Shown: piece after piece, positions 43,362 to 53,473 of the stretch
Layout: each line of letters opens with the position of its first letter
Position numbering within the stretch: position 1 is the first letter of the stretch
From: Sclerotiophoma versabilis
Lineage: Eukaryota > Ascomycota > Dothideomycetes > Pleosporales > Didymellaceae
DNA: 64,000 nt
Reading direction: 5' to 3'
Assembly (NCBI GenBank): GCA_012274445.1
Contig: JAAROD010000033.1
Location: forward strand, 434,001 to 498,000
Program-made: the position numbers and the translations under genes
Notes under the pieces: generated by a model
Database searches by the model: none
The model's input: only the letters and a program-made list of their open reading frames with translations
What the model was told of the DNA's origin: nothing

Positions 43362-45782
43362 ATGGCGCCCACAAACGTGCCAGCTGCCCTCGATGGCAAG
43401 AAGAGGAGGATCGGTGTCATGACCAGTGGAGGAGACGCACCTGGCATGAACGGAGCGGTGCGGGCCGTTGTCCGCATGGCTATCTACAACAACTGCGAGG
43501 CATTCGCCATCTACGAAGGCTACGATGGCCTTGTCAAGGGCGGCGACATGATCAAGGAGATGCACTGGGAGGACGTCCGAGGATTCCTTTCCGAGGGAGG
43601 CACTCTCATCGGCACAGCGCGATGCATGGAGTTCATGCAGCGAGAAGGTCGCCGAACAGCCGCAAAGAACATGATTATCAAAGGCATTGACGCTCTCATC
43701 ATCTGCGGTGGTGACGGCTCCCTCACAGGTGCCGACAGGTTCCGCGACGAGTGGCCCAGCCTGCTTGAGGAGCTCATCGAGAGAAAGGAACTCACCAAGG
43801 AGCAGGTTGACCCTTTCAGGCACCTCAACATCGTTGGTCTCGTCGGCTCCATCGACAACGATCTCTCCATGACCGATGCCACTATCGGCTGCTACACATC
43901 CCTTGCCCGTATTTGCGAGGCTATCGACTCGGTCGACACCACAGCCGTCAGTCACCAGCGTGCATTCGTTATTGAGGTCATGGGAAGGCACTGCGGCTGG
44001 CTCGCTCTTAGTGCAGGTGTCGCAACCGGAGCAGACTTTGTCTTCACACCCGAGAACCCGCCTCACCCAGGCTGGGAGAAGGAGATGCTCAAGCAGATCA
44101 AGAAGCAGAGGGACATGGGCAAGCGCAAGACCATCGTCGTCGTTGCCGAAGGTGCTATCGACCGCGATTTGAAGAAAATCACCTGCACACAGGTCAAGGA
44201 TGTCCTCGCGAATGAGGGTAAGCTCGACACAAGGATCACTACACTCGGCCACGTCCAGCGCGGAGGCACCCCGTCTGCCTACGACCGTATGCTTGCAACC
44301 CTGCAGGGTGCTGAGGCTGTCAAGGCTGTCTTGGAGGCCACACCTGAGACTCCCAGCCCGGTCATCTGCGTTCAAGAGAACAAAATCGTTCGCCGATCTC
44401 TCCTGGAGGCTGTTGCGCAGACCAAGGAGGTCGCTGTTGCTATCGAAAACAAAGATTTCGAGCGCGCCATGCAGCTCCGTGACACCGAGTTCGTTGAGCA
44501 GTACCAGTCTTACCACATCACCACAGCAGCAAACTTGCCTGAGCTCCGCCTGCCAGAGGAGAAGCGCATGCGTGTCGGTATCATTCACGTTGGTGCGCCA
44601 GCTGGCGGCATGAACGCTGCCACTCGCGCCGCAGTAGCGTACTGCATTGCTCGTGGACACACACCGGTTGCGCTTCACAATGGTTTCCCGGGTATCATCC
44701 GCCACCACTCGGATGAGCCTGTTGGTGCTGTTCGTGACATCAAGTGGGTTGACGCCGAAACATGGGCCTCGAAGGGTGGATCTGAGATTGGTACGAACCG
44801 TGGTCTGCCCAGCGAGGACCTCGAGACTTGCGCCTTTGTCTTCAAGAAGTACAACATCCAATCACTGTTCGTTGTTGGTGGTTTCGAAGCATTCACAGCC
44901 GTGTCTGAGCTGCGCAAGGCTCGCGAGCACTACAAGGCGTTTAAGATTCCCATTGTAAGGCCTCCCGTCCCAGCTGATCAACTTCCCAATTAACGTGAAT
45001 AGGTTGTCGTTCCTGCTACCATTTCCAACAACGTCCCCGGAACCGAGTACTCCATTGGCTCAGACACATGCCTGAACGCTCTCATCCAGTACGCCGACGC
45101 CTGCCGTCAATCCGCTTCCGCCTCTCGCCGCCGTGTCTTCGTTATCGAAACCCAGGGTGGTGAATCAGGTTACATCGCGACCGTCGCCGGTCTCTCCATC
45201 GGCGCGCTCGCTGTTTACACGCCTGAGGACGGCATCAGCCTAAAGATGCTGGACCGTGACATTGACCATCTGGCCGAAGTGTTCAAGAAGGACAAGGGTA
45301 TCTCTCGCTCCGGAAAAGTGATTCTCGTCAACGAGAAGGCAAGCAAGACATACTCAGTCCAGACCATTGCACAGATGATTGCGGAGGCCGGCAAGGGCAA
45401 GTTCGAGTCGAGGCACGGTGTGCCTGGTCACTTCCAGCAGGGCACAACGCCCTCGCCCATGGACCGCGTTCGCGCCGTCAGGTTCGCGACCAAGGCTATG
45501 CAGCACCTCGAGGAATTTATTGGGCAGGATCCCGACGAGATCGACGACGACCCCATGAGCGTCAGTGTTGTCGGTATCAAGGGCAGCAAGCTGCTTTTCA
45601 GTCCCATGGAACAGGTTGAGAAGAAGGAGACAGAGTGGCACAGGAGACGTCCCAAGCACGAGTTCTGGATGGCGCTCAAGGAGACAGTCGACACCCTGTC
45701 TGGCCGTCCCCAGGCGCCGAAGAACCCTTCAAATGTCGAAACCCTGGCTGGCAGACCGAGCAGCAGTGGCTCGGCAGTGTAG
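43362..45782 (+). CDS. pfkA: ATP-dependent 6-phosphofructokinase
   Basis: Two exons, 43362-44954 and 45003-45782 (intron 48 nt); 790 residues, the duplicated eukaryotic form. The N-terminal catalytic half has GVMTSGGDAPGMN, the ATP-site ICGGDGSLTGA, the catalytic GSIDNDLSMTD, and MGRHCGWLA. The C-terminal half repeats the fold with HVGAPAGGMNAATR and TISNNVPGTEYSIGSD, and is the allosteric half that binds fructose-2,6-bisphosphate in fungi. It phosphorylates fructose-6-phosphate and commits carbon to glycolysis; cytosolic. The ATG used is in a strong context (GCCATGG) right after the CA repeat; the open frame upstream of it starts with a non-ATG codon. Convergent with the SDR gene, 134 bp away. 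All catalytic residues are present. Confidence 0.96.
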
Positions 45783-45916
45783 ATGAGATCAAGGAAGAAC
45801 AGTGTAGTTATGACTAGTATGTACTGAACGAATGATGGCCTGTATCTCTAAAATCTTGTTTTCTATCTTGTCATCACATCGTTTAGCGCAGTGCATCTTC
45901 TAGTCTATGTCTTACT

Positions 45917-46946
45917 TTAGAGATCGGTCCGGTATGTCTTTAAACTGGCATCATCCCAGCTCAAAAACTTTCCGCTCAACTCCTTCTCACCGCTGACGGC
46001 CAAATTCGCGATAACACCGCCCGGCTGCTCCGGCCTGACCAACTTGCCCTCCTTGTGCAAGCCATGGAACTTCTCCTGGTCCTGCGGGCTCATCGTCTTG
46101 TTATGCTCCTCGCGAATCGCGCGCTGCATCTCCGTATCCACAACACCCGGCCTGATACTCACAGTGGTGACATCAGGCTCCTCGACGCTCAGCGTGAGCG
46201 CGACATGGTTCAGCACGGCTTTGCCCGACCCGTATGCGCCCCAGCCCTGGTAGGCGCCCGTGGCGGCTCCACTGCTCGTAATCACAATCCTACCCTTGCT
46301 CTTGCGCAGAGACGGGAGTGCAGCCTGCACCATGCCCACCGCGCTGAAGACGTTGATGTCGTACGCCTTTCTCCACTCGTCGGGTGAAGAGTCGGCGATC
46401 TTCTTCACCGGGTCCAGTGCGCCGTGGTTGATGATCAGGCTGTCGAGGCGGCCGAAGCGCTCGTTGGCTACGGAGACGAGGTCCTTGGCTAGTCGCGGCT
46501 CAGAGGCATCGCCAGTTACAATCTCGACGCGGTCTTTGCCGTATTTGTTCTGCACTTCGCTGAGGGCCGAGGAGGTGCGCGAGGTGAGGACGAGTTTGTG
46601 GCCGGCGGGTTGCGAGAGGAGGTAGTGGGCTATTGTGAGGCCGATGCCTGGGGAATGGTCAGCCATGGTGAGAGGACAGACAAAACAGGACAGACAAAAC
46701 AGGGCAGACAAAACAGGACAGACAAAACAGGGCAGACAAAACAGGACAGACAAAACAGGACCGACAAAGCACGGAGTCTTGTTTTCGTGTGCCTAGAAGC
46801 TGTGCACCTGAGCAATGCTTTGGCACTGTGGGGGGAGATGCTGCGAAGAATGGCAACGGAGGGGAGGGCAGTGGAGTAGCGGACAGCATATACGTACCTC
46901 GCGACGCTCCAGTGAGGATGATGACCATCTGCTTGGACTCACTCAT
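45917..46946 (-). CDS. Short-chain dehydrogenase/reductase (SDR)
   Basis: Two exons, 46946-46898 and 46647-45917; 259 residues, the classical SDR size. The intron cuts the nucleotide-binding motif: TGASRG is completed as GIGLTIA after splicing. Other landmarks are NHGALD (the NAG-type motif), the catalytic Ser in IVITSSGAATGAYQGWGAYGSGK, with YxxxK as YGSGK, and RPGVVDTEMQ. This pattern resembles yeast YIR035C/YIR036C-type (sepiapterin-reductase-like) SDRs using NADP(H); the substrate is unknown. The 250-nt intron is five times the local norm because it carries a 14-bp minisatellite. An ATG inside the intron (46664) could start a shorter protein that lacks the first half of the cofactor motif, which I consider unlikely. 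Divergent from the enoyl reductase gene at 175 bp. Confidence 0.9.
46673..46770. repeat. Minisatellite, 7 x 14 bp, inside SDR intron
   Basis: Seven tandem copies of AGGACAGACAAAAC with A/G variation at the fourth base (GGA or GGG) and two changes in the last copy. The array lies wholly inside the single intron of the SDR gene. Confidence 0.93.
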
Positions 46947-47121
46947 CTTGGCTTTTGGTGTGTTGTGGAGTTGTGCCAATGTGGTTTGGAATTTATATGG
47001 CATGAAGCTCAAGCTCCCCACCCTGCCGCGGCTCCGACGTCATCCTTAGCTCCGGCAGCCCTCTTATCCCCCGAGAGCTCCCAATAATTCTCCAGCCATC
47101 CAACCTCGCCCCTCTGCACCA

Positions 47122-48345
47122 ATGGCTTCGAAGCTTCTTTCGCCCGCGCCGGGCATTGCGCGGACATGTGCTCGAACAGCTGCTCGCGTTGCTGCCCCGC
47201 GGGCCATCGTTCCGCTCACACAGCGCCGCAACATCTCGGCATACGGCTACGAGCAGGCCAAAGCCCTCACCTTCTCTGAATACGGCGAGCCGCCAGCCGT
47301 CCTCTCCCTGCATGGCCACTCGATTGCGCCGCCTCATGGCAACAAGATGACGATCCGCTTCCTCGCATCGCCCATCAACCCAGCCGACATCAACCAGATC
47401 CAGGGCGTGTACCCTTCGAAACCGACCTTCACCACCGACCTCGGCACGCCCAACCCCATCGCAGTGGCTGGAAATGAGGGTGTCGCTGAGATCATCGCGC
47501 TCGGCGACAAGGCGAAGAGTGCAGGGTACAAGAAGGGCGACTGGGTCTTCATGAAGGGCCCTGGCTTCGGTACATGGAGGACACACGCATCTGCCACCAC
47601 CGACCAGGTCGTCAAGCTCGACGATGCGATGCGCGAGGGGGTTACTGCTCTTCAGGCTGGCACTGTTAGCATCAACCCCTGCACCGCATACCGCATGATC
47701 ACCGACTTCACCACCCTGCAGCCCGGCGAGTGGTTCATTCAGAACGGTGCAAACTCAGGCGTGGGTCGTGCTGCGATCCAGCTGGGCAAGAAGTGGGGAC
47801 TCAAGAGCATCAACGTCATCCGCTCGCGTGACGACAAAGCTGCCGAGGACAAGCTGAAGAACGACCTCAAGGCGTTGGGCGCAGACATTGTCATCACTGA
47901 CGCCGAACTGCAGGCCCAGGGCATCCGCGACCAAGCCAAGGAGTGGACAAACGGTGGCCGCGAGAAGATCAGGCTGGCGCTGAACTGCGTGAATGGCAAA
48001 GCCGCAACCGCCATGGCCAAACTGCTGTCATCATCGGCCCACTTCGTCACATACGGCGCCATGTCGAAGCAGCCGCTCACCATCCCTGCATCAATGCTCA
48101 TCTTCAAGGACATCCATTTCCACGGCTTCTGGGTCAGCCGATGGGCGGAGAAGAACCCCGAGGATAAGATCAAGACCGTCACCCATGTGCTTGATATGAC
48201 AAGGAAGGGCGAGTTCAAGGACACTCCATTTGACCAGATCAAGTGGGATTACGAGACGAAGGGTGATGAGTTGATTGCAAAGGTCAAGGACACACTTGAG
48301 GGATACCGGGAAGGAAAGGGCGTCTTTGTGTTTGGCAAGACATGA
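47122..48345 (+). CDS. ETR1: Mitochondrial trans-2-enoyl-[ACP/CoA] reductase
   Basis: Single exon, 407 residues, of the MECR/Etr1 branch of the zinc-free medium-chain reductases. The N-terminal about 35 residues are Arg/Ala/Ser-rich without acidic residues, ending in a QRRNISAYGYEQ cleavage-like region, i.e. a matrix-targeting signal. The body has ALTFSEYGEPPAVL, ASPINPADINQIQGVYP with the catalytic Tyr, AVAGNEGVAEI, the NADPH-binding QNGANSGVGRAAIQLGK, and FHGFWVSRWAEKNP near the C-terminus, all typical of Etr1. It catalyses the last reduction of mitochondrial fatty acid synthesis (type II), needed for lipoic acid and respiration. No missing residue seen. Confidence 0.95.
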   Translation: MASKLLSPAPGIARTCARTAARVAAPRAIVPLTQRRNISAYGYEQAKALTFSEYGEPPAVLSLHGHSIAPPHGNKMTIRFLASPINPADINQIQGVYPSKPTFTTDLGTPNPIAVAGNEGVAEIIALGDKAKSAGYKKGDWVFMKGPGFGTWRTHASATTDQVVKLDDAMREGVTALQAGTVSINPCTAYRMITDFTTLQPGEWFIQNGANSGVGRAAIQLGKKWGLKSINVIRSRDDKAAEDKLKNDLKALGADIVITDAELQAQGIRDQAKEWTNGGREKIRLALNCVNGKAATAMAKLLSSSAHFVTYGAMSKQPLTIPASMLIFKDIHFHGFWVSRWAEKNPEDKIKTVTHVLDMTRKGEFKDTPFDQIKWDYETKGDELIAKVKDTLEGYREGKGVFVFGKT

Positions 48346-48722
48346 ATGCACTCAGGATCTGTGTAGATATGTTGTGAGGATCTGATCGAGTTGTACAAGC
48401 GCTTCGTACTTTGTTGAAACTTGCTCTTGTTAAGCTCAGAGCAGACTAGCAGCCGTACCTGCATCCTTCCGCGGCTCTAATCATGGCACGTGGGGAATAA
48501 ACCCGGCCACAACCATCAAACCTTAAGTTTACCCTTGCATATGGATTGCCGGTTACATGACCATGACGTGAAGACTCACCCAGCCGTACCATTGGTACAC
48601 CAACGTACAGGTCCAAGGCCAATTGAGGTCATAGCGACGATGGATTACAAAAACGTAGTGGCTATAAAAGCAAGCCACATGGTTGATGGACTACAAGTGA
48701 CTTGTCTCGCACCAGACCCAAA
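48346..48722. other. Intergenic: promoter of the MRJP-like gene
   Basis: Contains the TATA box at 48663 and no gene. Confidence 0.6.
48663..48669 (+). promoter_or_regulatory. TATA box of the MRJP-like gene
   Basis: TATAAAA lies 54 bp before the ATG of the secreted MRJP-like protein, implying a very short 5' UTR. Confidence 0.5.
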
Positions 48723-50078
48723 ATGTTGTCAAAAGTCCTACTTGCTGCGAGCGTATTGCTCCCAGCACTCTCGAGCGCCCAAGTCGTATCCGATCCTGGC
48801 GCTGCAGGCGGCCCTCTTGAAGTTTTTCATTTGTACTATGATCAGTGGCCAACTGGTATAACACATCATCTCAGCTACACGTGCAGCAACTGATGTCATG
48901 AACAGGCGTCACCGTATCCCGTTCCGGCCGCATCTTTTCTAACTATCCCGCCGGTCTTGATGCAAACAATACCAACACCGGCAATGTCACACGCTACGCC
49001 GTTGCAGAGCTCAACTCCAACAGCACAGAGACGCCCTACCCAAGTGCGGAAATCAACAACCCGCCCGGTGGTGCAATCAATTACACCACAACCCCTCCCA
49101 CGAGCGCAAACTACCAGGACTACCTCCTCGGCGTGCAATCCGTAGTCCTTGACCCGCTCGACCGCCTCTGGATCCTTGACACAGGCCGCGTCCAAACCGC
49201 GGACGGAACGCTCCTCAATGCCTCGCCCGGCGGCACGAAGTTAGTTTGCGTAGATATCAGCACCGACAGCGTAATCCAAACCATCGTTTTCCCGTCCACG
49301 GTCGCATTCCCTGATTCCTATGTGAACGACGTGCGCTTCGATCTCCGCCCATCGCTGACCAGCTCAGGCAAGGGCGTAGCTTACATCACCGACTCTTCCT
49401 CTGAGGGCCGCAACGGGATCATCATCATCGATCTTGGCACCGGAGAGTCCTGGAGGCATTTGAACAACATCCCTGAGGTCAGCGCCGAGCGCGGCTTTGT
49501 ACCCTTTGTATGGGGACAGCCGCTGTACTACATTCCTGGGCCGAATATGCCTTTGACTACCGTGCCGCTTGGTAGTGATGGCATCGCTCTTTCCGCTGAC
49601 GGCGAGGATCTATACTTTGGCCCGGTCGGTGGGCGCGGTTTGTTCTCCGTTCCAACCAAGAGGCTGCTCGACCGTAGTCAGAGCTCTGAACTGCTTGCTC
49701 AAGGTGCGGTACAGAATCATGGGCAGCGCGGTGTCAGTGATGGATTTGAGACGGATACGAATGGTTTCATTTACGCGGGCAACATGGAGCAGAACCAGCT
49801 GTCGTTCTTCAACCCAGCCAATGGAACCATCTCGACCCTCGTTAGAGATCCTAGGATTAGCTGGATCGACACGTGTAAGTGTATCGACTCCATGAACTGA
49901 ATGGGTCACAGGCTAACAAAAGGTAGTGTCGGTCGCAAGCGATGGATACCTATACTTCACCGACAACCAGCTGGCATTCAGCAAGAGCTTCTTCCCCGGC
50001 ACAGACAGGCGCGTGCGCCCCTTCGCGCTGTTCAGAGTGAAGCTGCCAAACAACGGTACTCGTGTCAACCTGCAGTAA
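48723..50078 (+). CDS. Secreted major royal jelly/yellow-like protein
   Basis: Three exons: 48723-48855, 48906-49874 and 49927-50078 (introns 50 and 52 nt); 417 residues. A clear signal peptide (MLSKVLLAASVLLPALSSAQ) leads into a six-bladed beta-propeller of the MRJP/yellow family: GRIFSNYPAG, VVLDPLDRLWILDTGR, SYVNDVRFDLR, AYITDSSSEGRNGIIIIDL, GIALSADGEDLYFGPV, and near the end SDGYLYFTDNQLAF. Several NxT/NxS sites suggest glycosylation. In insects the family includes yellow and the royal jelly proteins; fungal and bacterial members exist but their role is unknown. The second intron uses an unusual acceptor, AAAAGGTAG, chosen because it restores LSVASDGYLY. Expected outside the cell. Confidence 0.9.
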
Positions 50079-50271
50079 AAAGCACCACTTCCTGGAACTA
50101 CGGCGGGAACCATGACGAAGAAAGGCACTCAATTGAACTACAAGTAATTTATCGCAACGACTAATGAAACGAAAAATCACATACCCACAACAACCCCATG
50201 TGCGTCAGTGCGCACAAAAAAGTACAGTGACAGACATGCACTTGCAGATACGCACAACGCCCCACAAGCGC

Positions 50272-50277
50272 AAAAAA
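50272..50277 (-). terminator. Pol III terminator of tRNA-Val
   Basis: Six consecutive T residues on the minus strand directly follow the tRNA discriminator base, the standard RNA polymerase III stop signal. Confidence 0.85.
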
Positions 50278-50363
50278 TGATCCGACCCAGACTTGAACTG
50301 GAGACCTTCAGTGAACCAACTGGAATGTTAGACTGACGTGATAACCAACTACACCATCGAACC
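50278..50363 (-). tRNA. tRNA-Val (anticodon AAC), with a 12-nt intron
   Basis: Read on the minus strand the sequence folds as a full cloverleaf. The acceptor stem is GGTTCGA with TCGGATC (two G-T pairs) and discriminator A. The D arm is GGTGTAGTTGGTTATCAC, which is also the A box. The anticodon stem is TCAGT/ACTGA with loop CTAAC-A-C and anticodon AAC. The T arm is TCCAG-TTCAAGT-CTGGG, the B box. A 12-nt intron (TTCCAGTTGGTT) follows position 37, the canonical site. It decodes GTT/GTC/GTA-type valine codons after A34 is modified to inosine. No CCA is encoded, as usual for nuclear tRNAs. Confidence 0.95.
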
Positions 50364-50776
50364 GTTTGTTTTGATTTCATAGAGTTTTTGGAATTTGAAA
50401 TATTTATAAATTAAATCGTTTCCAAAATCCTGCGCACGGACTTGGTGTAAAATCATCAACCGCCCCCCGCACCCCCCCTTCGTCCCCTCTAGATTCAATC
50501 GTCAACACCTTAAAAACCTCCTCAAGGTGAGGTGCTGGGTTACTTGTGCCGGTCCATCATGACTCGAGCAGCCGCCTTCCCTTCTCGTCGACACGTTCCA
50601 TCCATCCATCCGTATGGACTGTGACTAGCTCGCTTAGGACAGGATCCAGCATAACGCGATTAGTCAACGCCGGAGCTATTGTCAAAGTCGGCTTTTGATA
50701 TTTTTCCCCCTGTGTAAGTTCTTCCGAGTTACTGCCGTGCTGCGTGAGGCGGCGTTGAAGAAGGGAGAGTGTCGGT

Positions 50777-50836
50777 GTCGATATGCTCCACGTCGATATG
50801 CTCCATGTTGATATGCTTCATGTTGATTTCACGTCT
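50777..50836. repeat. Short tandem repeat, about 4 x 15 bp
   Basis: Four degenerate copies of GTCGATATGCTCCAT; the first two are nearly identical and the last is only partly preserved. It lies in intergenic DNA. Confidence 0.75.
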
Positions 50837-51325
50837 TCCGGGCCGTTGATGGTACTGCGATACTACCGGGTGATTCGCTAGGGTTTCCTCTCCGAATACA
50901 CTTTGGGGACTGCGATGTGGTTGGCTGGTGTTTGAGATGTACAATGTCTAGCTGGGGTGTATGTACTTCACTGCCATTTTTGACTTTTTCGAAGCTTTGA
51001 GCGCTTACTCCCCGTATGTCATTGGCTGTGGGACAGATGCACGGTAACTTATATGCCTCAATTATAATGGTGTGCTCGACCGAGTGTGGGCCCGCTTCAT
51101 CAACAGGCTGCAACCTCAACGTATCGGAATTGGCATGCCTTGCTGTATGTATTTACCACAGATGAACCATTTATTCCGTGTGGTTGGTTCTACAATTTAA
51201 GTCGTACTGGACCTTTGACTGTCCACCAACGCCATTAACTCCATATCCTGGTATATGTTGAGCCATAGTTGAATCATGCGAGAATCCCCACTCGAAGTAG
51301 AAGGCAAAACAGCAAATCTCAACCA

Positions 51326-53473
51326 CTACCAGCACTCCCACTTCTGCCCGCCCATGGCCACCAGACGGTTAAAAAGCTCATCTCTGAGCGGCATAGCTGT
51401 GAGCTTAATCACAGTCCCTCTACGATCAACAATCTCCAATCCATCGGCGACCTCGCGGTTCATTGCCCAACCAACAATCAGCTTCGCCTTCCATCCGTAG
51501 CCACCAATCTTCTTGAGCTCCCTGATATCGCCAACGGGAATGGACCAAGATGGGTGCAGATCCTCACGATCCTGTGTACCGATCTTCTCAATAGTTGAGT
51601 CGGTCGAGAAAGCTATGCTTGGGATCGTAGCAACGGTGGTGATGTACACATGGCCCTTTTTACCCCTGTCACGAGCCTTGAACTCGATGGGTCCATCGAT
51701 GAAGTTCGCGCCTTTGGGCTGAACTGCACCAAGGCGGTTCTTTGCGTGTTGAGATCCAGCAGCTGCTTTAACCTTGTCGGCGCCAATAGTGGTCTCGACG
51801 CCGCCTTTGACGGTGCCACGGAAGAAGTTGAGGATCTTACTTCCCTTCCTACCATGCTTGCTGTCTTTGGCTTTGTCAATGTCTTCGCCGCCGGTTTGGT
51901 GTTTGACGGTCGGGTCGTGCGCCATAGCCTCGTCGAGCTCTGCCTGAGTTGCGTTGAGCGGCCAGTCCGCACCCGCAGCACGTAGATCCTTGTCACTGAC
52001 CTCTACTGGCTCCTCTGGTGGAGGCTCATCGATGCGAGGTGGTGGTGGCAGAGGCGCTTTGTTGGCTTCACCGATACGAAGGAGTGTGATGGTGAGCTGA
52101 GCGTTGGTAGGTACGCCCTTGAGTAATGTGTTTCGGAGCTCGAGCAGCTTCTGCCAGTTGGGGAACTTGCGGTTCAGCAGTTCAAGGCCCCGTTGAATGA
52201 CCGGGTCGCCGAAGAAGCCAAAGCCGATGCCGAATGTCACACCTTTCATGAACATGTAGGATGTGACGAATAGAGAGGTGAGGACGAGAGGAGCAACTAC
52301 GGCTGCCAGGCGCAACCGATACTTCTGCTTGGGAAACGGAGGCGTTGGCTCCAGGGCATTTCCGAAGCGTTCCCAGGTGTCAGTTACATCCGCCAGACCG
52401 TGCATGATGGGGCGCATCTTGGTCCACATAGCGGTCTCCATGGGCACCTTGGTCTTGTCATGCTTTGCGGAGGCTTTGCCGCCAGATGCTGCCTGCTGTG
52501 CGTCGGCAGCACCAATTGCAATCGAGGTGGGGTCTGGAACGCTGTCTCCTTGAGGCTGATCATCATCCTCAGATTCGCCCTGAGGGTGCTTGCCCGTAGC
52601 ACTAGCCAGTGCAACATGAGCGATACCGTTGACGAAGTTGTTTGCTTCCTGCTCCACTGCTTCGCCCTTGTGGTTCTCTGGTGCTCCCGTTGCGCTGTCT
52701 TTACTGCCCAAGGTACCAGCCTTTGGCTTCTGTACACCTCCCTTAGAGCTGACAAGCGCAATCGGCGCTGGTGGGAATAGGATCTCGCGAGACGGTGGGT
52801 AGACAATAAGAGTGACGAGAGTGATCGAGATCAGTGGCATAATCAAGTCAAGTAGCCAGGCCAGGAAGTATGCTGAGGCGAAATAAGAGGTACGGTTGAA
52901 TTCGCGCCATGAGCGTAGGCGAACGATATGTTTCCCGAACGCTATCATCCCGGTACCCTGTTGTTGCATAAGCAGGCATGTGAATTGTTCAGAGTTATGC
53001 ACATACTATCGTCATGTACACACGCTCCAGGTTTGCGCGCAGCTTGTCTGGGGAAAACTCCTCTTCGTCTGCGATATTCATGTCCAACCCTCCAGGCGGT
53101 GCGGTTGGTATCTCTTTCACATGATACATTTGCTATGTTGCCATCAGCTAAATGCAGAGAGTCAGATTCTGATCATTTTCACCTTGTTAAAACGGCGAAC
53201 AAGTAGCCATACGTCCTCGTTTGAGAGACCTCCAACCAGAGGGCTGTCCACATGCTCCTTCGGTTCGTTCCATCCTAGATCCAGCACTTCTTGGCCATGG
53301 GCCATTTGAGCTCTACCTGTGCCATGATCTGGGTTGTTGCCTTTTGCTGCTTCGAGGGCAAGCTCATGGCTTTCTGTAGGCGCATCTACGATGGTTGTAG
53401 CTTTCCCCTCGTGAACGGTGGGGTCTGTCTCTGGGTGAGGGAGCAGGTCCTTGAGGACCAGTCCTTCAACCAT
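51326..53473 (-). CDS. DUF3292-type fungal membrane protein
   Basis: Three exons: 53473-53183, 53132-53007 and 52957-51326 (introns 50 and 49 nt); 682 residues. It starts with a His/Glu-rich region (MVEGLVLKDLLPHPETD) and DLGWNEP..DSPLVGGLSNEDVWLLVRRFNKQMYHVKEIP, a segment conserved in the family, then DEEEFSPDKLRANLERVY. Membrane segments follow: SYFASAYFLAWLLDLIMPLISITLVTLIVYPP, and later LAAVVAPLVLTSLFVTSYMFMKGVTFGIGFGFFG. The C-terminal third is a soluble PH/GRAM-like region with TIEKIGTQDREDLHPSWSIPVGDIRELKKIGGYGWKAKL. I assign it to DUF3292 from memory of that family; function unknown. The topology and lipid-binding-like end suggest a membrane-contact or lipid role, which is inference. 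Confidence 0.85.

Larger units (their letters stand above)
50079..51325. other. Intergenic stretch holding tRNA-Val and a short tandem repeat
   Basis: Between two convergent protein genes. It holds the tRNA-Val gene, an AT-rich tract just after it (50380-50420), C-rich runs near 50461-50490 and a 15-bp tandem repeat, all listed or noted; no protein gene seen. Confidence 0.6.

Noticed and set aside
43251..44861. 536-codon open frame antisense to the phosphofructokinase gene
   Set aside because: It mirrors the GC-rich, codon-biased PFK coding strand, lacks splice logic or any family motif, and the sense gene is unmistakable.
46672..46753. Open frame reading through the 14-bp minisatellite as part of the SDR protein
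   Set aside because: The Cys/Leu/Phe repeats would be an artefact; splicing the intron restores the conserved TGxxxGIG motif exactly.
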